From Hyphomicrobium_A sp963759735 (GTDB lineage Bacteria; Pseudomonadota; Alphaproteobacteria; Rhizobiales; Hyphomicrobiaceae), in assembly GCA_963759735.1 (NCBI GenBank), contig CAVXAF010000012.1, positions 310,001 to 374,000 of the forward strand: a stretch of 64,000 nucleotides of DNA, read 5' to 3'. Below the pieces are notes generated by a model. The model was given only the letters and a program-made list of their open reading frames with translations, was not told the DNA's origin and did not search any database. This document shows, piece by piece, positions 36,367 through 45,992 of this stretch. Position 1 is the stretch's first letter. Every line of letters begins with the position of its first letter. Position numbers and translations under genes: made by a program.

Positions 36367-36774
36367 ATGGGTCTGGAGATCGCTCCCGAGAAGGTCGCAC
36401 ATGTGATCATCAAGGCGCGCGAGTACGACGTCAAAGTGGGGGCTTGGGATGACTCACCGGAGAACGGTGACGCCGAGGAGGATCCCACCGCCATACTGGA
36501 GGACTACGCGAATGATCCCACCCGCGCCGAGATCGCCAGTTTCATCGAGCGCATGAATTACGACGAGCAGGCCAGTCTCGTGGCGCTGATGTGGGTTGGG
36601 CGCGGGACCTACGAAAAAGAGGAGTTCGACGAGGCGGTCGAAACAGCGCGCGCCGAGCGTGGAAACGCGGTGGCGAGCTATCTGTTGGGCGTACCGTTGC
36701 TGGCCGACTATCTGGAAGAAGGCCTCGAAAAGATGGGCTTCTCGGTCGAGGACGTCGAGAGCGACGTTCTCTAG
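36367..36774 (+). CDS. DUF3775 protein
   Basis: A 135-residue acidic protein typical of DUF3775 in alphaproteobacteria, with KVAHVIIKAREYDVKVG, EDYANDPTRAEIASFI, EQASLVALMWVGRGTYE and LLGVPLLADYLEEGLEKMG. The function is unknown. The ATG at 36367 follows CAGGAGGACAGCCGCC. It converges on the peroxiredoxin gene, with only three bases between the stop codons. Confidence 0.92.
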   Translation: MGLEIAPEKVAHVIIKAREYDVKVGAWDDSPENGDAEEDPTAILEDYANDPTRAEIASFIERMNYDEQASLVALMWVGRGTYEKEEFDEAVETARAERGNAVASYLLGVPLLADYLEEGLEKMGFSVEDVESDVL

Positions 36775-36777
36775 GCC

Positions 36778-37344
36778 TTAGGGGCTGGCGAGCGCGCGGC
36801 GCTTCTCATCCAACCAATCGAGAACTTCCCGGGCGTGCGTGGCTGGCCGCTCGACGGGAAAGAACGTGTGGGTGATGCGCCCATCGCGTACGAGCAGCGT
36901 CAGCCGCTTCAGGTAGCGCGTCCCACCGGCGTCGAAGGTCGGCAGGTTCAGGGCCGCCTGCAGCGCGAAGTCCTCATCGCTCAAGAGCGGAAACGGAACG
37001 GCGAGCCGCCCAGCCATCTCGCTGTGGTGTTCGCTGTTCTGCGTGCTGAGTCCGAAGACTTCCAGACGCTGGGCGCGGAACTTGAGGTAGTAGTCGCGGA
37101 AGCCCTCGGTCTCGGGGGTCGATCCGTGCGCGCCGGGGATGTCGTCCCAGCCCGGCGGATTGGCGACGTCAGGACGTCCCGTCCATGGATAAATGTAGAC
37201 GACCGCGGCGCCGTGGCGCGTGCTCAGATTGACGGTGCCGCCGCGGCTCGAAGCCAAGGCAACGTCCGGGAGCACCAGACCGCTCACCAGATGGCGCACG
37301 GCAGTGTCGTCGCGTTCGGCCGACTGCGTCCCGTCCGTGCTCAT
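36778..37344 (-). CDS. Peroxiredoxin-like protein lacking both cysteines
   Basis: A 188-residue thioredoxin-fold protein of the AhpC/TSA/redoxin type. It aligns with its upstream neighbour, but the peroxidatic region reads GAHGSTPETEGFRD: Ser75 and Glu80 replace the two cysteines (85 and 90) seen in the neighbour. It cannot act as a normal peroxidase. The rest of the fold (YIYPWTGRPDV, LSTQNSEHHSEMA, PFPLLSDEDF) is preserved. The ATG at 37344 overlaps the previous stop as ATGA. Other ATG/GTG codons upstream lie inside the neighbour. Confidence 0.85.
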   Translation of the reverse strand: MSTDGTQSAERDDTAVRHLVSGLVLPDVALASSRGGTVNLSTRHGAAVVYIYPWTGRPDVANPPGWDDIPGAHGSTPETEGFRDYYLKFRAQRLEVFGLSTQNSEHHSEMAGRLAVPFPLLSDEDFALQAALNLPTFDAGGTRYLKRLTLLVRDGRITHTFFPVERPATHAREVLDWLDEKRRALASP

Positions 37345-37925
37345 TCCTGCCGCGCTCTCAGACATTGCAAAACTTCGGCGGCGTTCTTGTCGGGTGGAAA
37401 GACCGGGTAGAACACATGCGCGATGACACCATCCTCGACGATCAGCGCCATGCGCTTCAGTAGCGTGGCCCCACTGACAAACATGACAGGAAGCCGCATC
37501 GCGGTCGTGAGGCGGAGCGCCGCATCCGACAGCAGCGGGTAAGGCAGATGCAGCCGCTGCGCCGCCTCCCGCTGGTCGTGCGTATTCTGGGTGGATATGC
37601 CGTAGACCCGGGCCGCACCGGCGCCCAGCAGCTCGGCGTGGAGGTCGCGAAAGGCGCAGCTTTGCGGGGTGCAACCGCGCGCCCCCGGGATGGCGTCCCA
37701 GTCGGGCGGCAACGGACTGCCGGGTCGACCGGTCATGGGATAGGCATAGATGACGCTTCGGCCGCCGAGCGCCGCGAGCGACACCTCGGTGCCGTCGGTG
37801 GCTGGGAGCGGCAGGTCGGGGATGGCGGCGCCCTTTAGATGGCGTGCAGCGCCGTCATCGGAGGGCGCCGGCAGCTGTGACCAATCTACGCGCGATAAAT
37901 CGGCGGGCGCCGCTGTGGGGCTCAT
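37341..37925 (-). CDS. Peroxiredoxin (BCP/redoxin type) with two cysteines
   Basis: A 194-residue peroxiredoxin. The active-site segment GARGCTPQSCAFRD holds Cys85 (peroxidatic) and Cys90. TGRPGSPLPPDWDAIP and STQNTHDQREA resemble a subfamily found in proteobacteria. The ATG at 37925 overlaps the smpB stop as ATGA, and the next gene is also ATGA-coupled, so smpB and both peroxiredoxins are probably one transcription unit. Confidence 0.87.
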   Translation of the reverse strand: MSPTAAPADLSRVDWSQLPAPSDDGAARHLKGAAIPDLPLPATDGTEVSLAALGGRSVIYAYPMTGRPGSPLPPDWDAIPGARGCTPQSCAFRDLHAELLGAGAARVYGISTQNTHDQREAAQRLHLPYPLLSDAALRLTTAMRLPVMFVSGATLLKRMALIVEDGVIAHVFYPVFPPDKNAAEVLQCLRARQE

Positions 37926-38398
37926 CCTTTGTCCCGCATGACGCGCGCTTTTTCCCGGTTCCAATCGCGCTTCTTATCGGCGTCGCGCTTGTCGTGCAGC
38001 TTCTTGCCCTGCGCCAGCGCGATCTTCAGCTTGGCGATGCCGCGCGCGTTGAAATAGAGCTCGAGCGGCACCATCGTCATCCCCTGGCGCTGGACCGCGA
38101 TCGTCAGCTTGTGGATCTCCTTGGCGTGCAACAGCAGGCGGCGCTTGCGGCGCGGTTCGTGCTGGAAGAAGCGCCCGGCGCCTTGATACTCGGGAATATA
38201 GGCGTTGATCAGCCATAGACCACCGTCCTCCCACGAGGCATAGCTCTCGGTGATATTCGATTGCCCCCTGCGCAGCGACTTGACCTCCGTGCCCGTCAAC
38301 ATCAGGCCGGCTTCCCAGGTCTCAGTCAGGAAGTATTCGTGACGCGCCTGGCGGTTCTCGGCAACGATCAGGCGGTCGTCGACTTTCTTGGCCGCCAT
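37922..38398 (-). CDS. smpB: SsrA-binding protein SmpB
   Basis: A 158-residue tmRNA partner for ribosome rescue. Signatures: AENRQARHEYFLTETWEAGL, LTGTEVKSLRRGQSNI, HEPRRKRRLLLHAKEI and a basic C-terminal tail KKLHDKRDADKKRDWNREKARV. ATG at 38398 fits the family; six codons upstream is a less likely ATG. It lies 40 bases after dapA. The tmRNA gene itself is not recognised in the window. Confidence 0.95.
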   Translation of the reverse strand: MAAKKVDDRLIVAENRQARHEYFLTETWEAGLMLTGTEVKSLRRGQSNITESYASWEDGGLWLINAYIPEYQGAGRFFQHEPRRKRRLLLHAKEIHKLTIAVQRQGMTMVPLELYFNARGIAKLKIALAQGKKLHDKRDADKKRDWNREKARVMRDKG

Positions 38399-38438
38399 GC
38401 GCCAGTGCCTCTCCAACTACTCGCGACGCTGCGCGTGA

Positions 38439-39329
38439 TTATTCGGCAGCGCGCGCCTGGACGAGGCCGACGTGGGCCAGCGCGGCATCGACGATGCGCT
38501 GCGATGCCTGTGAGATGGGCACCATTGGCAGGCGCATTTCCGCCTGGCACAGCCCGAGGCGCGAGGCCGCGTACTTCACCGGACCGGGGTTTGCTTCGCA
38601 GAACATCGCGTCGTGCAGCGGCATCAGACGATCCTGCAAAACCAGCGCCGACTTGTAGTCGCCGGCGATGCAGGCGTTCTGGAACTCGGCGCACAGGCGT
38701 GGGGCGATGTTGGAGACGACCGAAATGCAACCGTGGCCACCATGCGCCATGAAGCCCAGCGCCGTGGCATCCTCGCCCGACAGCAAGTTAAACTCCGGAC
38801 CCATGGCTAGACGCTGCTGGGATGCGCGCGCGAGATTGGCCGTCGCATCCTTGACGCCGATGACGTTCTTCAGCGCGAAGCAGCGCGCCATGGTCTCCAC
38901 GCTCATGTCGACGATAGAGCGGCCCGGAATGTTGTAGATCACAATCGGGATGTCGACCGCATCGTTGATCGCCTTGTAGTGCTGGTAGAGGCCTTCCTGC
39001 GTCGGCTTGTTGTAGTAGGGCGTCACGATCAGCACCGCGTCGGCGCCTACCTGGGCAGCGTACTCAGTGAGCTCGATCGCCTCATCGGTTGCGTTCGATC
39101 CCGTGCCGGCGATGACGGGCACGCGGCCCTTCGCTGCGACGACTGCCAGCTCGATGACGCGCTTATGCTCATCGTAGTCCAACGTCGGGCTCTCGCCCGT
39201 CGTGCCCGCCGGCACAATCCCGTGCGAGCCTTCGCTGATCTGCCACTCGATCAGGCGCTGGAACGCGTCCTCATCGAGGTCGCCATTCTTGAACGGCGTG
39301 ATCAGTGCGGTGAATGATCCCTTGAACAT
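38439..39329 (-). CDS. dapA: 4-hydroxy-tetrahydrodipicolinate synthase
   Basis: A 296-residue TIM-barrel enzyme that starts lysine/diaminopimelate synthesis from pyruvate and aspartate semialdehyde. Landmarks: GTTGESPTLDYDEH, VIYNIPGRS, and the Schiff-base Lys in IGVKDATANL. The ATG at 39329 is the first in frame. dapA-smpB is a common pair. A 258-base spacer separates it from the divergent slt gene. Confidence 0.96.
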   Translation of the reverse strand: MFKGSFTALITPFKNGDLDEDAFQRLIEWQISEGSHGIVPAGTTGESPTLDYDEHKRVIELAVVAAKGRVPVIAGTGSNATDEAIELTEYAAQVGADAVLIVTPYYNKPTQEGLYQHYKAINDAVDIPIVIYNIPGRSIVDMSVETMARCFALKNVIGVKDATANLARASQQRLAMGPEFNLLSGEDATALGFMAHGGHGCISVVSNIAPRLCAEFQNACIAGDYKSALVLQDRLMPLHDAMFCEANPGPVKYAASRLGLCQAEMRLPMVPISQASQRIVDAALAHVGLVQARAAE

Positions 39330-39587
39330 GTCCCCGTTACCTTTGAGCTTGCAGCTCGTTCCTCAGCCGCTCGGAGCAACCGATTGGAGCGGGAAAAGTG
39401 CCTTAACGCCATGCTATCGCCGCATCCGGCGGCATGCTTCGGCGCCTTGTCCCTAGCCGGGCGGCTTGGTATTTTCGCGGCGCGTTGGTGATGATGGAGT
39501 CGCAGCGCCCTGTCGAGCGGGACATTAGGACCTTGCTTTGAGGCTCGCAACCCGGCCCGGCCGGCGGCGCCTGTGGAAGGACGAACA

Positions 39588-41870
39588 TTGCCCCAGACTC
39601 AACGTTTTCGCGGCATCGACCGCCGAACTGGTGATTCCGCCGGCTGGACCGGCCGCTATTCTCCCCGCGCCCGAGCTATCGCGGCGTTCGCGGCGCTGCC
39701 GGTGGTCTTCTATTCCTTCGGTTGCGCCGCGGCCGCCGAGCCAGCGACTGCGGCCACCAAAGCTGCGCCCCAGGTCGCCGTGGCGACCGACAAGCCCGTA
39801 GCCCTCTCGGCCACCGAAGCGGCCTACGTCGCCCAGCTGGATAAGATGGTCGCCCCGTTGCGCGACTATCAGCTCTCGTCCGATGACGCGGCGAAGCTGA
39901 CGGCAGCTTTCAAGGCGCTGTCCGCCGGTGATATGGCCAACGCCCGTCAGGCGCAGGCCGACATCACTGATACCGCTGCCCGCACCCTCGTCGACTGGGA
40001 GCGGCTACGGCGCGGTAAGGGCGAGGCGGCAGAATACTTGAAGTTCCTCGCTGAGAACCCCGACTGGCCCAGCCGCGAGGCTCTGCAGCGCCGCATGGAG
40101 GAAACGCTGTTCTCCGAGGGCGGCGACACCGATATCATCGCCACCTACTTCAAGGACGGCGCCGCTCGCAGCCCCGCCGGCATGGCGGTTCTAGCGTCCG
40201 TACATCTGGCGCATGGCGAAAAGGATAAGGCCAAGGCGCTTGCCGCCAAAGTTTGGCGCGAAGAGGACCTGCCCGTGGGCCTCGAGAAGGGTTTCCTGTC
40301 GCGCTTCGGCTCGATGCTGACCGAGGCTGATCACAAATGGCGCCTCGACCGTTTGTTGGTCGAGGAGGTGCGCTATCAGACCGCTCGGGCCGACCGAGCT
40401 GCGCAGGTCAAACGCCTCATCCCGCTCCTCTCGGCAGCCGAGCAGAAAACGGCCGAGAACCGCCTCGCGGTCTTCATGCGCGCCGGCGACAAGACCAAGA
40501 CCGCGCTTGCCACCCCGAAGGATGCCAAAGGCACCAACTGGGGTGTCGTATTCCACAAGATCCAGCTGCTGCGCCGCGCAAACAAGCTCGACGAAGCTGC
40601 CAAGCTGATGCGCTCGGCGCCGCGCGATCCGCTCGTCGTCGCCAACCTCGACGAATGGTGGGTCGAGCGCCGTAGTCTCGCCTACCTCGCCCTCAAGCAG
40701 AACCAGCCCAAGCTAGCGTATGAGATCGTCCGTGACGCAGGGCCTATCGGCGTCAATGCACTCAACGACCAGACCTTCATGGCCGGCTGGATCGCCCTAC
40801 GCTATCTCAACGACGCCAAGGGTGCCGAGAAGCATTTTGCAACTTTGGTGTCGAACGCCGACGGACCACTCACGCGCGCGCGTGCCCACTATTGGATGGG
40901 GCGCACGACCGAGGCGCTGGGCGACAAGACGCGGGCACAGGCGAGCTACGAGCAGGCGGCGCAGTTCAAGGACACCTTCCATGGCCTGCTGGCCGTGCAG
41001 AAACTGTCGCCCGGCACCCGCACCTTGAGCTTCGATCCGCCCGCGGTCCCGCAGCCGGATCAGGTAAAGCGCTTCACCGACCATCCGGCGATCAAGGCCA
41101 TTGCCCTGTCGCGCAAGGCCAATCTCGGGCTTCACGTCACGCGTGTCTTCCTGCTCAATGGGGCAAAAATCGAGAACGATGAAGCCTGGGCGGCGATGAC
41201 CGCACACCTTGCGCGGATCACCGGCGACACGCAGACCAGCGTGCGCATTGGCAAGGCCGCCATCGCCCGCGGGCATAACCTCATCTACTACAGCTACCCG
41301 GTGCACGCGCTGCCGAAGTATTCGCCTCTGCGTGAGCCGCCCGAGAAGGCCTATCTGTTGGGGCTCGCGCGGCAGGAGACGGAATTCAATAGCGATACCG
41401 TCTCGGGAGCGGGCGCGCGCGGCATACTGCAGGTGATGAAGATCACCGCCAACCACATCTGCCGCGACTACAAGATCAAGTGCGTGCATGCGCGGCTGCT
41501 GACCGACGACTCCTATAACATCATGATCGCTTCTGCCTACGTCGCCGACCGCCTGGATGAATGGCAGGGTTCGTACGTGCTGGGGCTGCCAAGTTATAAT
41601 GCCGGCCCGGGTCGTACCCGTCAGTGGGTCAAGGAATTCGGCGATCCGCGCGACGCCAACATGGACCCGATCGACTGGATCGAGCGCATCCCCATCGAGG
41701 AGACGCGCAACTATGTTGCCAAGGTGCTGTCCAACATTCAGGTCTATCGTGCACGCCTCGGAGAGACGCGGCCGTTGCGCCTAGATCAAGACCTGTATCG
41801 GGCGAGCGCCGCCCAGCCGCGCCGCGCGGCCAACACCGGCAAGACAGACACTGCGGATTCGCGCGACTGA
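39588..41870 (+). CDS. slt: Soluble-type lytic transglycosylase (Slt family)
   Basis: About 760 residues: a signal sequence or short hydrophobic segment (about 30-50), a long superhelical repeat domain and a C-terminal lysozyme-like domain (about 590-715) with the catalytic Glu in LARQETEFNSDTVSG and AGARGILQVMK. It cuts the glycan strand with a 1,6-anhydro product. The TTG at 39588 is preferred because GGAAGG precedes it by seven bases; a GTG at 39573 is an alternative. It is divergent from dapA, which supplies diaminopimelate for the same wall. Confidence 0.9.
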   Translation: MPQTQRFRGIDRRTGDSAGWTGRYSPRARAIAAFAALPVVFYSFGCAAAAEPATAATKAAPQVAVATDKPVALSATEAAYVAQLDKMVAPLRDYQLSSDDAAKLTAAFKALSAGDMANARQAQADITDTAARTLVDWERLRRGKGEAAEYLKFLAENPDWPSREALQRRMEETLFSEGGDTDIIATYFKDGAARSPAGMAVLASVHLAHGEKDKAKALAAKVWREEDLPVGLEKGFLSRFGSMLTEADHKWRLDRLLVEEVRYQTARADRAAQVKRLIPLLSAAEQKTAENRLAVFMRAGDKTKTALATPKDAKGTNWGVVFHKIQLLRRANKLDEAAKLMRSAPRDPLVVANLDEWWVERRSLAYLALKQNQPKLAYEIVRDAGPIGVNALNDQTFMAGWIALRYLNDAKGAEKHFATLVSNADGPLTRARAHYWMGRTTEALGDKTRAQASYEQAAQFKDTFHGLLAVQKLSPGTRTLSFDPPAVPQPDQVKRFTDHPAIKAIALSRKANLGLHVTRVFLLNGAKIENDEAWAAMTAHLARITGDTQTSVRIGKAAIARGHNLIYYSYPVHALPKYSPLREPPEKAYLLGLARQETEFNSDTVSGAGARGILQVMKITANHICRDYKIKCVHARLLTDDSYNIMIASAYVADRLDEWQGSYVLGLPSYNAGPGRTRQWVKEFGDPRDANMDPIDWIERIPIEETRNYVAKVLSNIQVYRARLGETRPLRLDQDLYRASAAQPRRAANTGKTDTADSRD

Positions 41871-41949
41871 AGACGGCAGGGCACGTTGCCGTTATGCCGA
41901 CCGGCGGCCCGCCGGTCGGCCGCCATGGGGTAAGAGGCAAGGCAAGTCG

Positions 41950-42870
41950 ATGACATCCAGCGCAGTATTCGAGGACATCTACTACACCGCCCGCGACGGG
42001 CTGCGGCTGCACGCGCGAAGCTATCCGGCCCGCGGCGGCGGCTCACGCGCGCGTCCCGTCCTTTGCCTGGCCGGGCTGACGCGCAACGGCCGCGATTTCC
42101 ACGATCTTGCCGTGGCGCTGAGCACACGCTCCAGCGTCCCGCGCAGCGTCTATACGCTCGATTATCGCGGACGCGGCTTGTCGGACTTCGATCCCGACTG
42201 GCGCAATTACGCGGTGCAGATCGAGATGCTCGACGTTCTGGATTTCATCACGCTTACCGGGTTGCAAGACGCCGCACTGATCGGCACGTCGCGTGGTGGT
42301 CTCATCACCATGCTGATCGCCGCCGCTCAGCCGACCGCCATCGGCGCCGCCGTGCTTAACGACATAGGCCCTGTCATCGAAAATGACGGGCTGGCCCGCA
42401 TCAGCGGCTATGTGGGGCGCGTACCGTTGCCCATCTCGTGGGCCGATGCCGGCCGCATGATGCGCGAACTCAACCGCCGCCACTTCCCGGAGGTCTCGGA
42501 CGCGGTGTGGGAGGACGCGGCACGCCAGTGGTACAACGAGCGAAACGGTAAGCCCGCTCCCGGCTATGATCCCAACCTCGGCAACGCCCTGTCGGTGCTC
42601 GATGGGCCGTTACCGGCGCTGTGGCCGCAGTTCGAAGCGCTGAAGCGCGTGCCGCTGATGGTGGTGCGCGGTGAAAACTCCGACATTCTCACCGCCGAGA
42701 CGGTCGATGAAATGCGTCGGCGCCACCCCGCGATGGCCACCATCACAGTCGCCAATCAGGGGCACGCGCCGCTGCTGAAAGATACCGCCAGCATCGAAGC
42801 GATCCGCCACTTCCTTACCGCGGCCGACGCCGGCCGCCAGTATGCATCGCTGGCCTCGGTGGTTGCCTAA
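41950..42870 (+). CDS. Alpha/beta hydrolase
   Basis: A 306-residue serine-hydrolase fold protein. The oxyanion region is CLAGLTRNGRDFHDLA, the nucleophile elbow is IGTSRGGLITM (Ser in GxSxG) and the catalytic His is in NQGHAPLLKD. Substrate unknown. Its stop overlaps that of the converging ydcF-like gene by four bases. Confidence 0.9.
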   Translation: MTSSAVFEDIYYTARDGLRLHARSYPARGGGSRARPVLCLAGLTRNGRDFHDLAVALSTRSSVPRSVYTLDYRGRGLSDFDPDWRNYAVQIEMLDVLDFITLTGLQDAALIGTSRGGLITMLIAAAQPTAIGAAVLNDIGPVIENDGLARISGYVGRVPLPISWADAGRMMRELNRRHFPEVSDAVWEDAARQWYNERNGKPAPGYDPNLGNALSVLDGPLPALWPQFEALKRVPLMVVRGENSDILTAETVDEMRRRHPAMATITVANQGHAPLLKDTASIEAIRHFLTAADAGRQYASLASVVA

Positions 42871-43658
42871 GGCGCCGGCAACAACGCATCGGAGCGCCCA
42901 CCCACCCAATTCACGAAGAGGCCGACCCATTCCTTGACCGCTAGGTCGAGCCGCCGCAGCCCCTCCAGCGGATTGGCAAACGGCATCCACGCGTCCCCCA
43001 CGCCGGCGGTGCGATAGTCGGTCGGCCACGGCTCAACGGCAAAGCCCGCCTTGCGAAAAATTCCGATGGCGCGCGGCATATGCCAGGCCGACGTCACCAA
43101 CAGCCAACGCTCGCCCGGCTTTGCCTCGACGAGCGCCTGGGTGTTGACGGCGTTCTCCCAGGTATTGCGCGCGCGCCGTTCAAGGAGGACGCGCTCGCTA
43201 TCCACGCCGAGGTCGGTGAGGATGATGGCCGCCGCATCGGCACCGATCGTGGGCTGTCCGATGATCTCGATCGCCCCTCCGGTGAAGGCGATTTTGGCGT
43301 TCGGGTAGCGCCGTGCCAGTGCCGCCGCCTCCGTCAGACGCTCGGCCGCCTCGTTGAGGGCATGTGTACCGCGCCCCGCCGCCACGCGTGAATCCTCCGC
43401 CCCTCCGAGGATGACGATGCCGTCGACGGGGCGACCCGTCAGGTCGGCGCGTGGAAAGCGATCCTCCAGTGGCAGGATCAGCCAGGTGCTGAGGGGCAGA
43501 CAGCCGCCGACGACGATCAGCCCCGCCGCCGCGATCAGTAGGCCGCGCGCCGTGCGCCGGAAGCGGGTCGCAAGGAGCACGACGCCGGCAACGAGCAGGA
43601 TCATCAGCAAGGTCCCGGGACGCATCACGCCCCAGAACAGCTTCGAGATGTAGAACAA
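42867..43658 (-). CDS. YdcF/ElyC/SanA-family envelope protein (DUF218)
   Basis: A 263-residue protein with two N-terminal transmembrane helices (about 10-65). The DUF218 domain includes VDGIVILGGAED, IAFTGGAIEIIG, LERRARNTWENAVNT and VTSAWHMPRAIGIFRKAG. The family is linked to cell-envelope biogenesis; ElyC affects undecaprenyl-phosphate metabolism in E. coli. Reads toward the alpha/beta hydrolase, overlapping four bases. Confidence 0.91.
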   Translation of the reverse strand: MFYISKLFWGVMRPGTLLMILLVAGVVLLATRFRRTARGLLIAAAGLIVVGGCLPLSTWLILPLEDRFPRADLTGRPVDGIVILGGAEDSRVAAGRGTHALNEAAERLTEAAALARRYPNAKIAFTGGAIEIIGQPTIGADAAAIILTDLGVDSERVLLERRARNTWENAVNTQALVEAKPGERWLLVTSAWHMPRAIGIFRKAGFAVEPWPTDYRTAGVGDAWMPFANPLEGLRRLDLAVKEWVGLFVNWVGGRSDALLPAP

Positions 43659-43729
43659 AGCCGTCTCCTTCGCCCCCTCGCACCCGGCTACGTTACCGGT
43701 TCGGAAACCCGTACTACGGCAAGCTATCC

Positions 43730-44161
43730 ATGACCGCCGAGACCTTTTGTGGGTCGATCTATGACGATGGTGACCGCCCCATGAGAGACATAGCGCTGTG
43801 GACCAGCGAAGCGCTGGACATTACCGCTTTCGCCGTCATCCTCATCGCCGTCGCCGTCTCGACCGCCGTGTTCGTGGTCAGGGTCTGGCAAAGCGGCTTT
43901 CTGGCCAACTACCGTGAGTATCGCGCCAACCTTGGGCGCGGGATACTTGTTGGGCTGGAGATCCTCATCGCCGCCGATATCCTCAAATCGGTGGTCGTCG
44001 ATCCGACATTGCAAGGCATCCTCGTTCTGGGCGGCATCGTCCTCATCCGCACCTTCCTGTCCATCTCGCTCGATGTCGAGATCAATGGACATTGGCCCTG
44101 GGACACCACCCGGTTGACGGCGCAGGAGAATGCCGCGCAACGCCCCGCCGGACCGGCGTGA
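43730..44161 (+). CDS. DUF1622 membrane protein
   Basis: A 143-residue protein with three predicted transmembrane helices. The DUF1622 signature is REYRANLGRGILVGLEILIAADI followed by ILVLGGIVLIRTFLSISLDVEI. Function unknown. Start at 43730; an ATG at 43781 (RDIALWTSEAL) is also possible and places the first helix nearer the N-terminus. Confidence 0.88.
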   Translation: MTAETFCGSIYDDGDRPMRDIALWTSEALDITAFAVILIAVAVSTAVFVVRVWQSGFLANYREYRANLGRGILVGLEILIAADILKSVVVDPTLQGILVLGGIVLIRTFLSISLDVEINGHWPWDTTRLTAQENAAQRPAGPA

Positions 44162-44258
44162 CGCATTCTGCATCATCGGATCCCGCGGCAAGATAACTTG
44201 TCGGCGGGCCCCTTCCGCGGCCATGATCGCCGGGCGATGATGTTGCCGGGGGGCAGCC

Positions 44259-45713
44259 ATGATCTTGTTCGGGATGATCGCCTACGTGCTGGCGCAGTTC
44301 GCCGTGGGCGTCTGGGTATCGCGGCGGGTCAAGACCGAGGCCGACTATATTCTTGCCGGCCGCACACTCGGGCCGACACTGATCGCCTTTTCGGTCTTCG
44401 CCACGTGGTTCGGCGCCGAGGCCATCGTGGCGACATCGGCAGAGGTCTACGACAAGGGCATATCCGGCGCACTCGTCGACCCCTTCGCCTATGGACTAGC
44501 CGTCGTCGCCGCTGGTTTCCTCTATGCCGCGATGCTCTGGCGCAAGGGCGTCACGACATTTGCCGACGTGTTCCGCGCCCGATTTTCCCCCGCGGTCGAG
44601 AAGCTGGTGGTGATCGTCCTCCTGCCGGGTTCGGTATTCTGGGCGGCAGCGCAGATCCGCGCCTTCGGGCAGGTGCTCAGCTTGAGTTCCGACCTGTCTC
44701 TCACCAACGCCATCACCCTGGCCGCCCTCCTTGTCGCCTCCTACTCGGTGATCGGTGGTCTGCTGGCGGACGCCGTTACCGATCTGTTGCAGGGCTTTGC
44801 GGTCATCACCGGCCTCATAGTGCTTACCGTTGTCGTTGCTATTGCAGCCGGCGGCGTCACCCCGGCGCTCGAGGCGGCGCCGCCCGGTCATCTGACCTTC
44901 TCGACGCAAACCCACGGTTCACCCCTTGAGGTCGTTGAGGCTCTGGCGGTTGCGTTCTTCGGCTCGTTCGTCGCCATCGAACTCATCTCGCGCTTCCTCG
45001 GGGCTCGCTCGGCGGCCGTGGCGCGCGGCGGCACCGTGGCCGGCGGCATCATGTACATCGTCATCGGTCTGTTGCCGCTGTTCCTCGGCCTCGCCGCCTC
45101 CGGCCTCGTTCGCTCCAACCCCGACCTGCAAGCCCGCTTAGTCGACTCAGAACAGGTGGTCGCCGTGCTGTCGGAGCACTACCTGCCGCAATGGCATTAC
45201 GTGATCTTTGGCGGGGCGCTGATCTCCGCCATCCTCTCGGTCGTTCACTCGGCGCTGCATGCGTCCGGCGCGCAGGTTTCGCACAACATCGTGGTGCGAC
45301 TGGTGCCGGCGCTCGGCATGCGCGGCAAGCTCATCGCCGCGCGCGTCAGCGTTGTCGTGCTCACCGGCGCCGCTTTCCTGCTGGCGCTGACATCCGATCG
45401 CATCAAGGAGTTGGTCGAGATCGCGTCCGCTTTCGGCAGTGCGGGGGTCTTCGTCGCTGCAGCCTTCGGCATGTTCACGCGCATTGGGGGCGCGTGGAGC
45501 GCGGCGGTGTCGATCTTGCTGGGGATGCTCGTCTGGGCCGCCGGGCGTTTCCTCCTCGAATGGGAGGCGCCCTATCTCATCGCGCTGGCGTGCTCGGGCC
45601 TGGGCTATATGGCCGTCGCCTCAGTATCGCCCCGGGAAGGCGTCCGCGCGCAAGACCTGTCCGCAGCGGACGAAGTACGGCTTGGCACACACCCCGGGGC
45701 CGGGCCCGATTAA
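44259..45713 (+). CDS. Sodium:solute symporter family transporter
   Basis: A 484-residue SSS-family protein with about 13 predicted helices. It has the LeuT-like core: YILAGRTLGPTLIAFSVFATWFGAEA, DPFAYGLAVVAAGFLYA and FARG-type conserved regions. Substrate unknown; relatives move solutes such as proline, pantothenate, monocarboxylates or choline. ATG at 44259 follows a G-rich ribosome binding site. A tRNA-Leu gene lies just downstream on the opposite strand. Confidence 0.9.
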   Translation: MILFGMIAYVLAQFAVGVWVSRRVKTEADYILAGRTLGPTLIAFSVFATWFGAEAIVATSAEVYDKGISGALVDPFAYGLAVVAAGFLYAAMLWRKGVTTFADVFRARFSPAVEKLVVIVLLPGSVFWAAAQIRAFGQVLSLSSDLSLTNAITLAALLVASYSVIGGLLADAVTDLLQGFAVITGLIVLTVVVAIAAGGVTPALEAAPPGHLTFSTQTHGSPLEVVEALAVAFFGSFVAIELISRFLGARSAAVARGGTVAGGIMYIVIGLLPLFLGLAASGLVRSNPDLQARLVDSEQVVAVLSEHYLPQWHYVIFGGALISAILSVVHSALHASGAQVSHNIVVRLVPALGMRGKLIAARVSVVVLTGAAFLLALTSDRIKELVEIASAFGSAGVFVAAAFGMFTRIGGAWSAAVSILLGMLVWAAGRFLLEWEAPYLIALACSGLGYMAVASVSPREGVRAQDLSAADEVRLGTHPGAGPD

Positions 45714-45742
45714 TGATGATCGATCCCCGGCCCAATCGGGAA

Positions 45743-45829
45743 TGGTGCGGTCGAGAAGACTCGAACTTCCACGCCGTTTCCAGCGCTACCACCTCAAGGT
45801 AGTGCGTCTACCAATTCCGCCACGACCGC
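45743..45829 (-). tRNA. tRNA-Leu (anticodon GAG)
   Basis: An 87-base tRNA on the minus strand. The acceptor stem pairs GCGGTCG with CGACCGC, followed by the discriminator A and a genome-encoded CCA. The anticodon stem CTACC/GGTAG surrounds TTGAGGT, giving anticodon GAG. The D-arm has GGAATTGGTAGACGC, and the extra arm is long as expected of class II tRNA-Leu. TTCGAGTC is the T-loop segment. No intron or attachment-site duplication is seen beside it. Confidence 0.95.
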
Positions 45830-45992
45830 AAGCCGGGAGAACGAGCGCTCATATAGCCAAGTTGGCGCCCCGGAACAAGCGGGGCTGCAACTGACTATCA
45901 ACCACCGGCCCGCGGCACTGCGGCGGCATATCGCCCCGTTGGTGAACCGACGCCGGCTGGTCGCCGCGGGGGCGCAGACCTAGACTGCGGTT

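Noticed and set aside
45743..45829. tRNA-Leu as an integration site for a mobile element
   Set aside because: No direct repeat of the tRNA end, integrase or other mobile gene is seen on either side.
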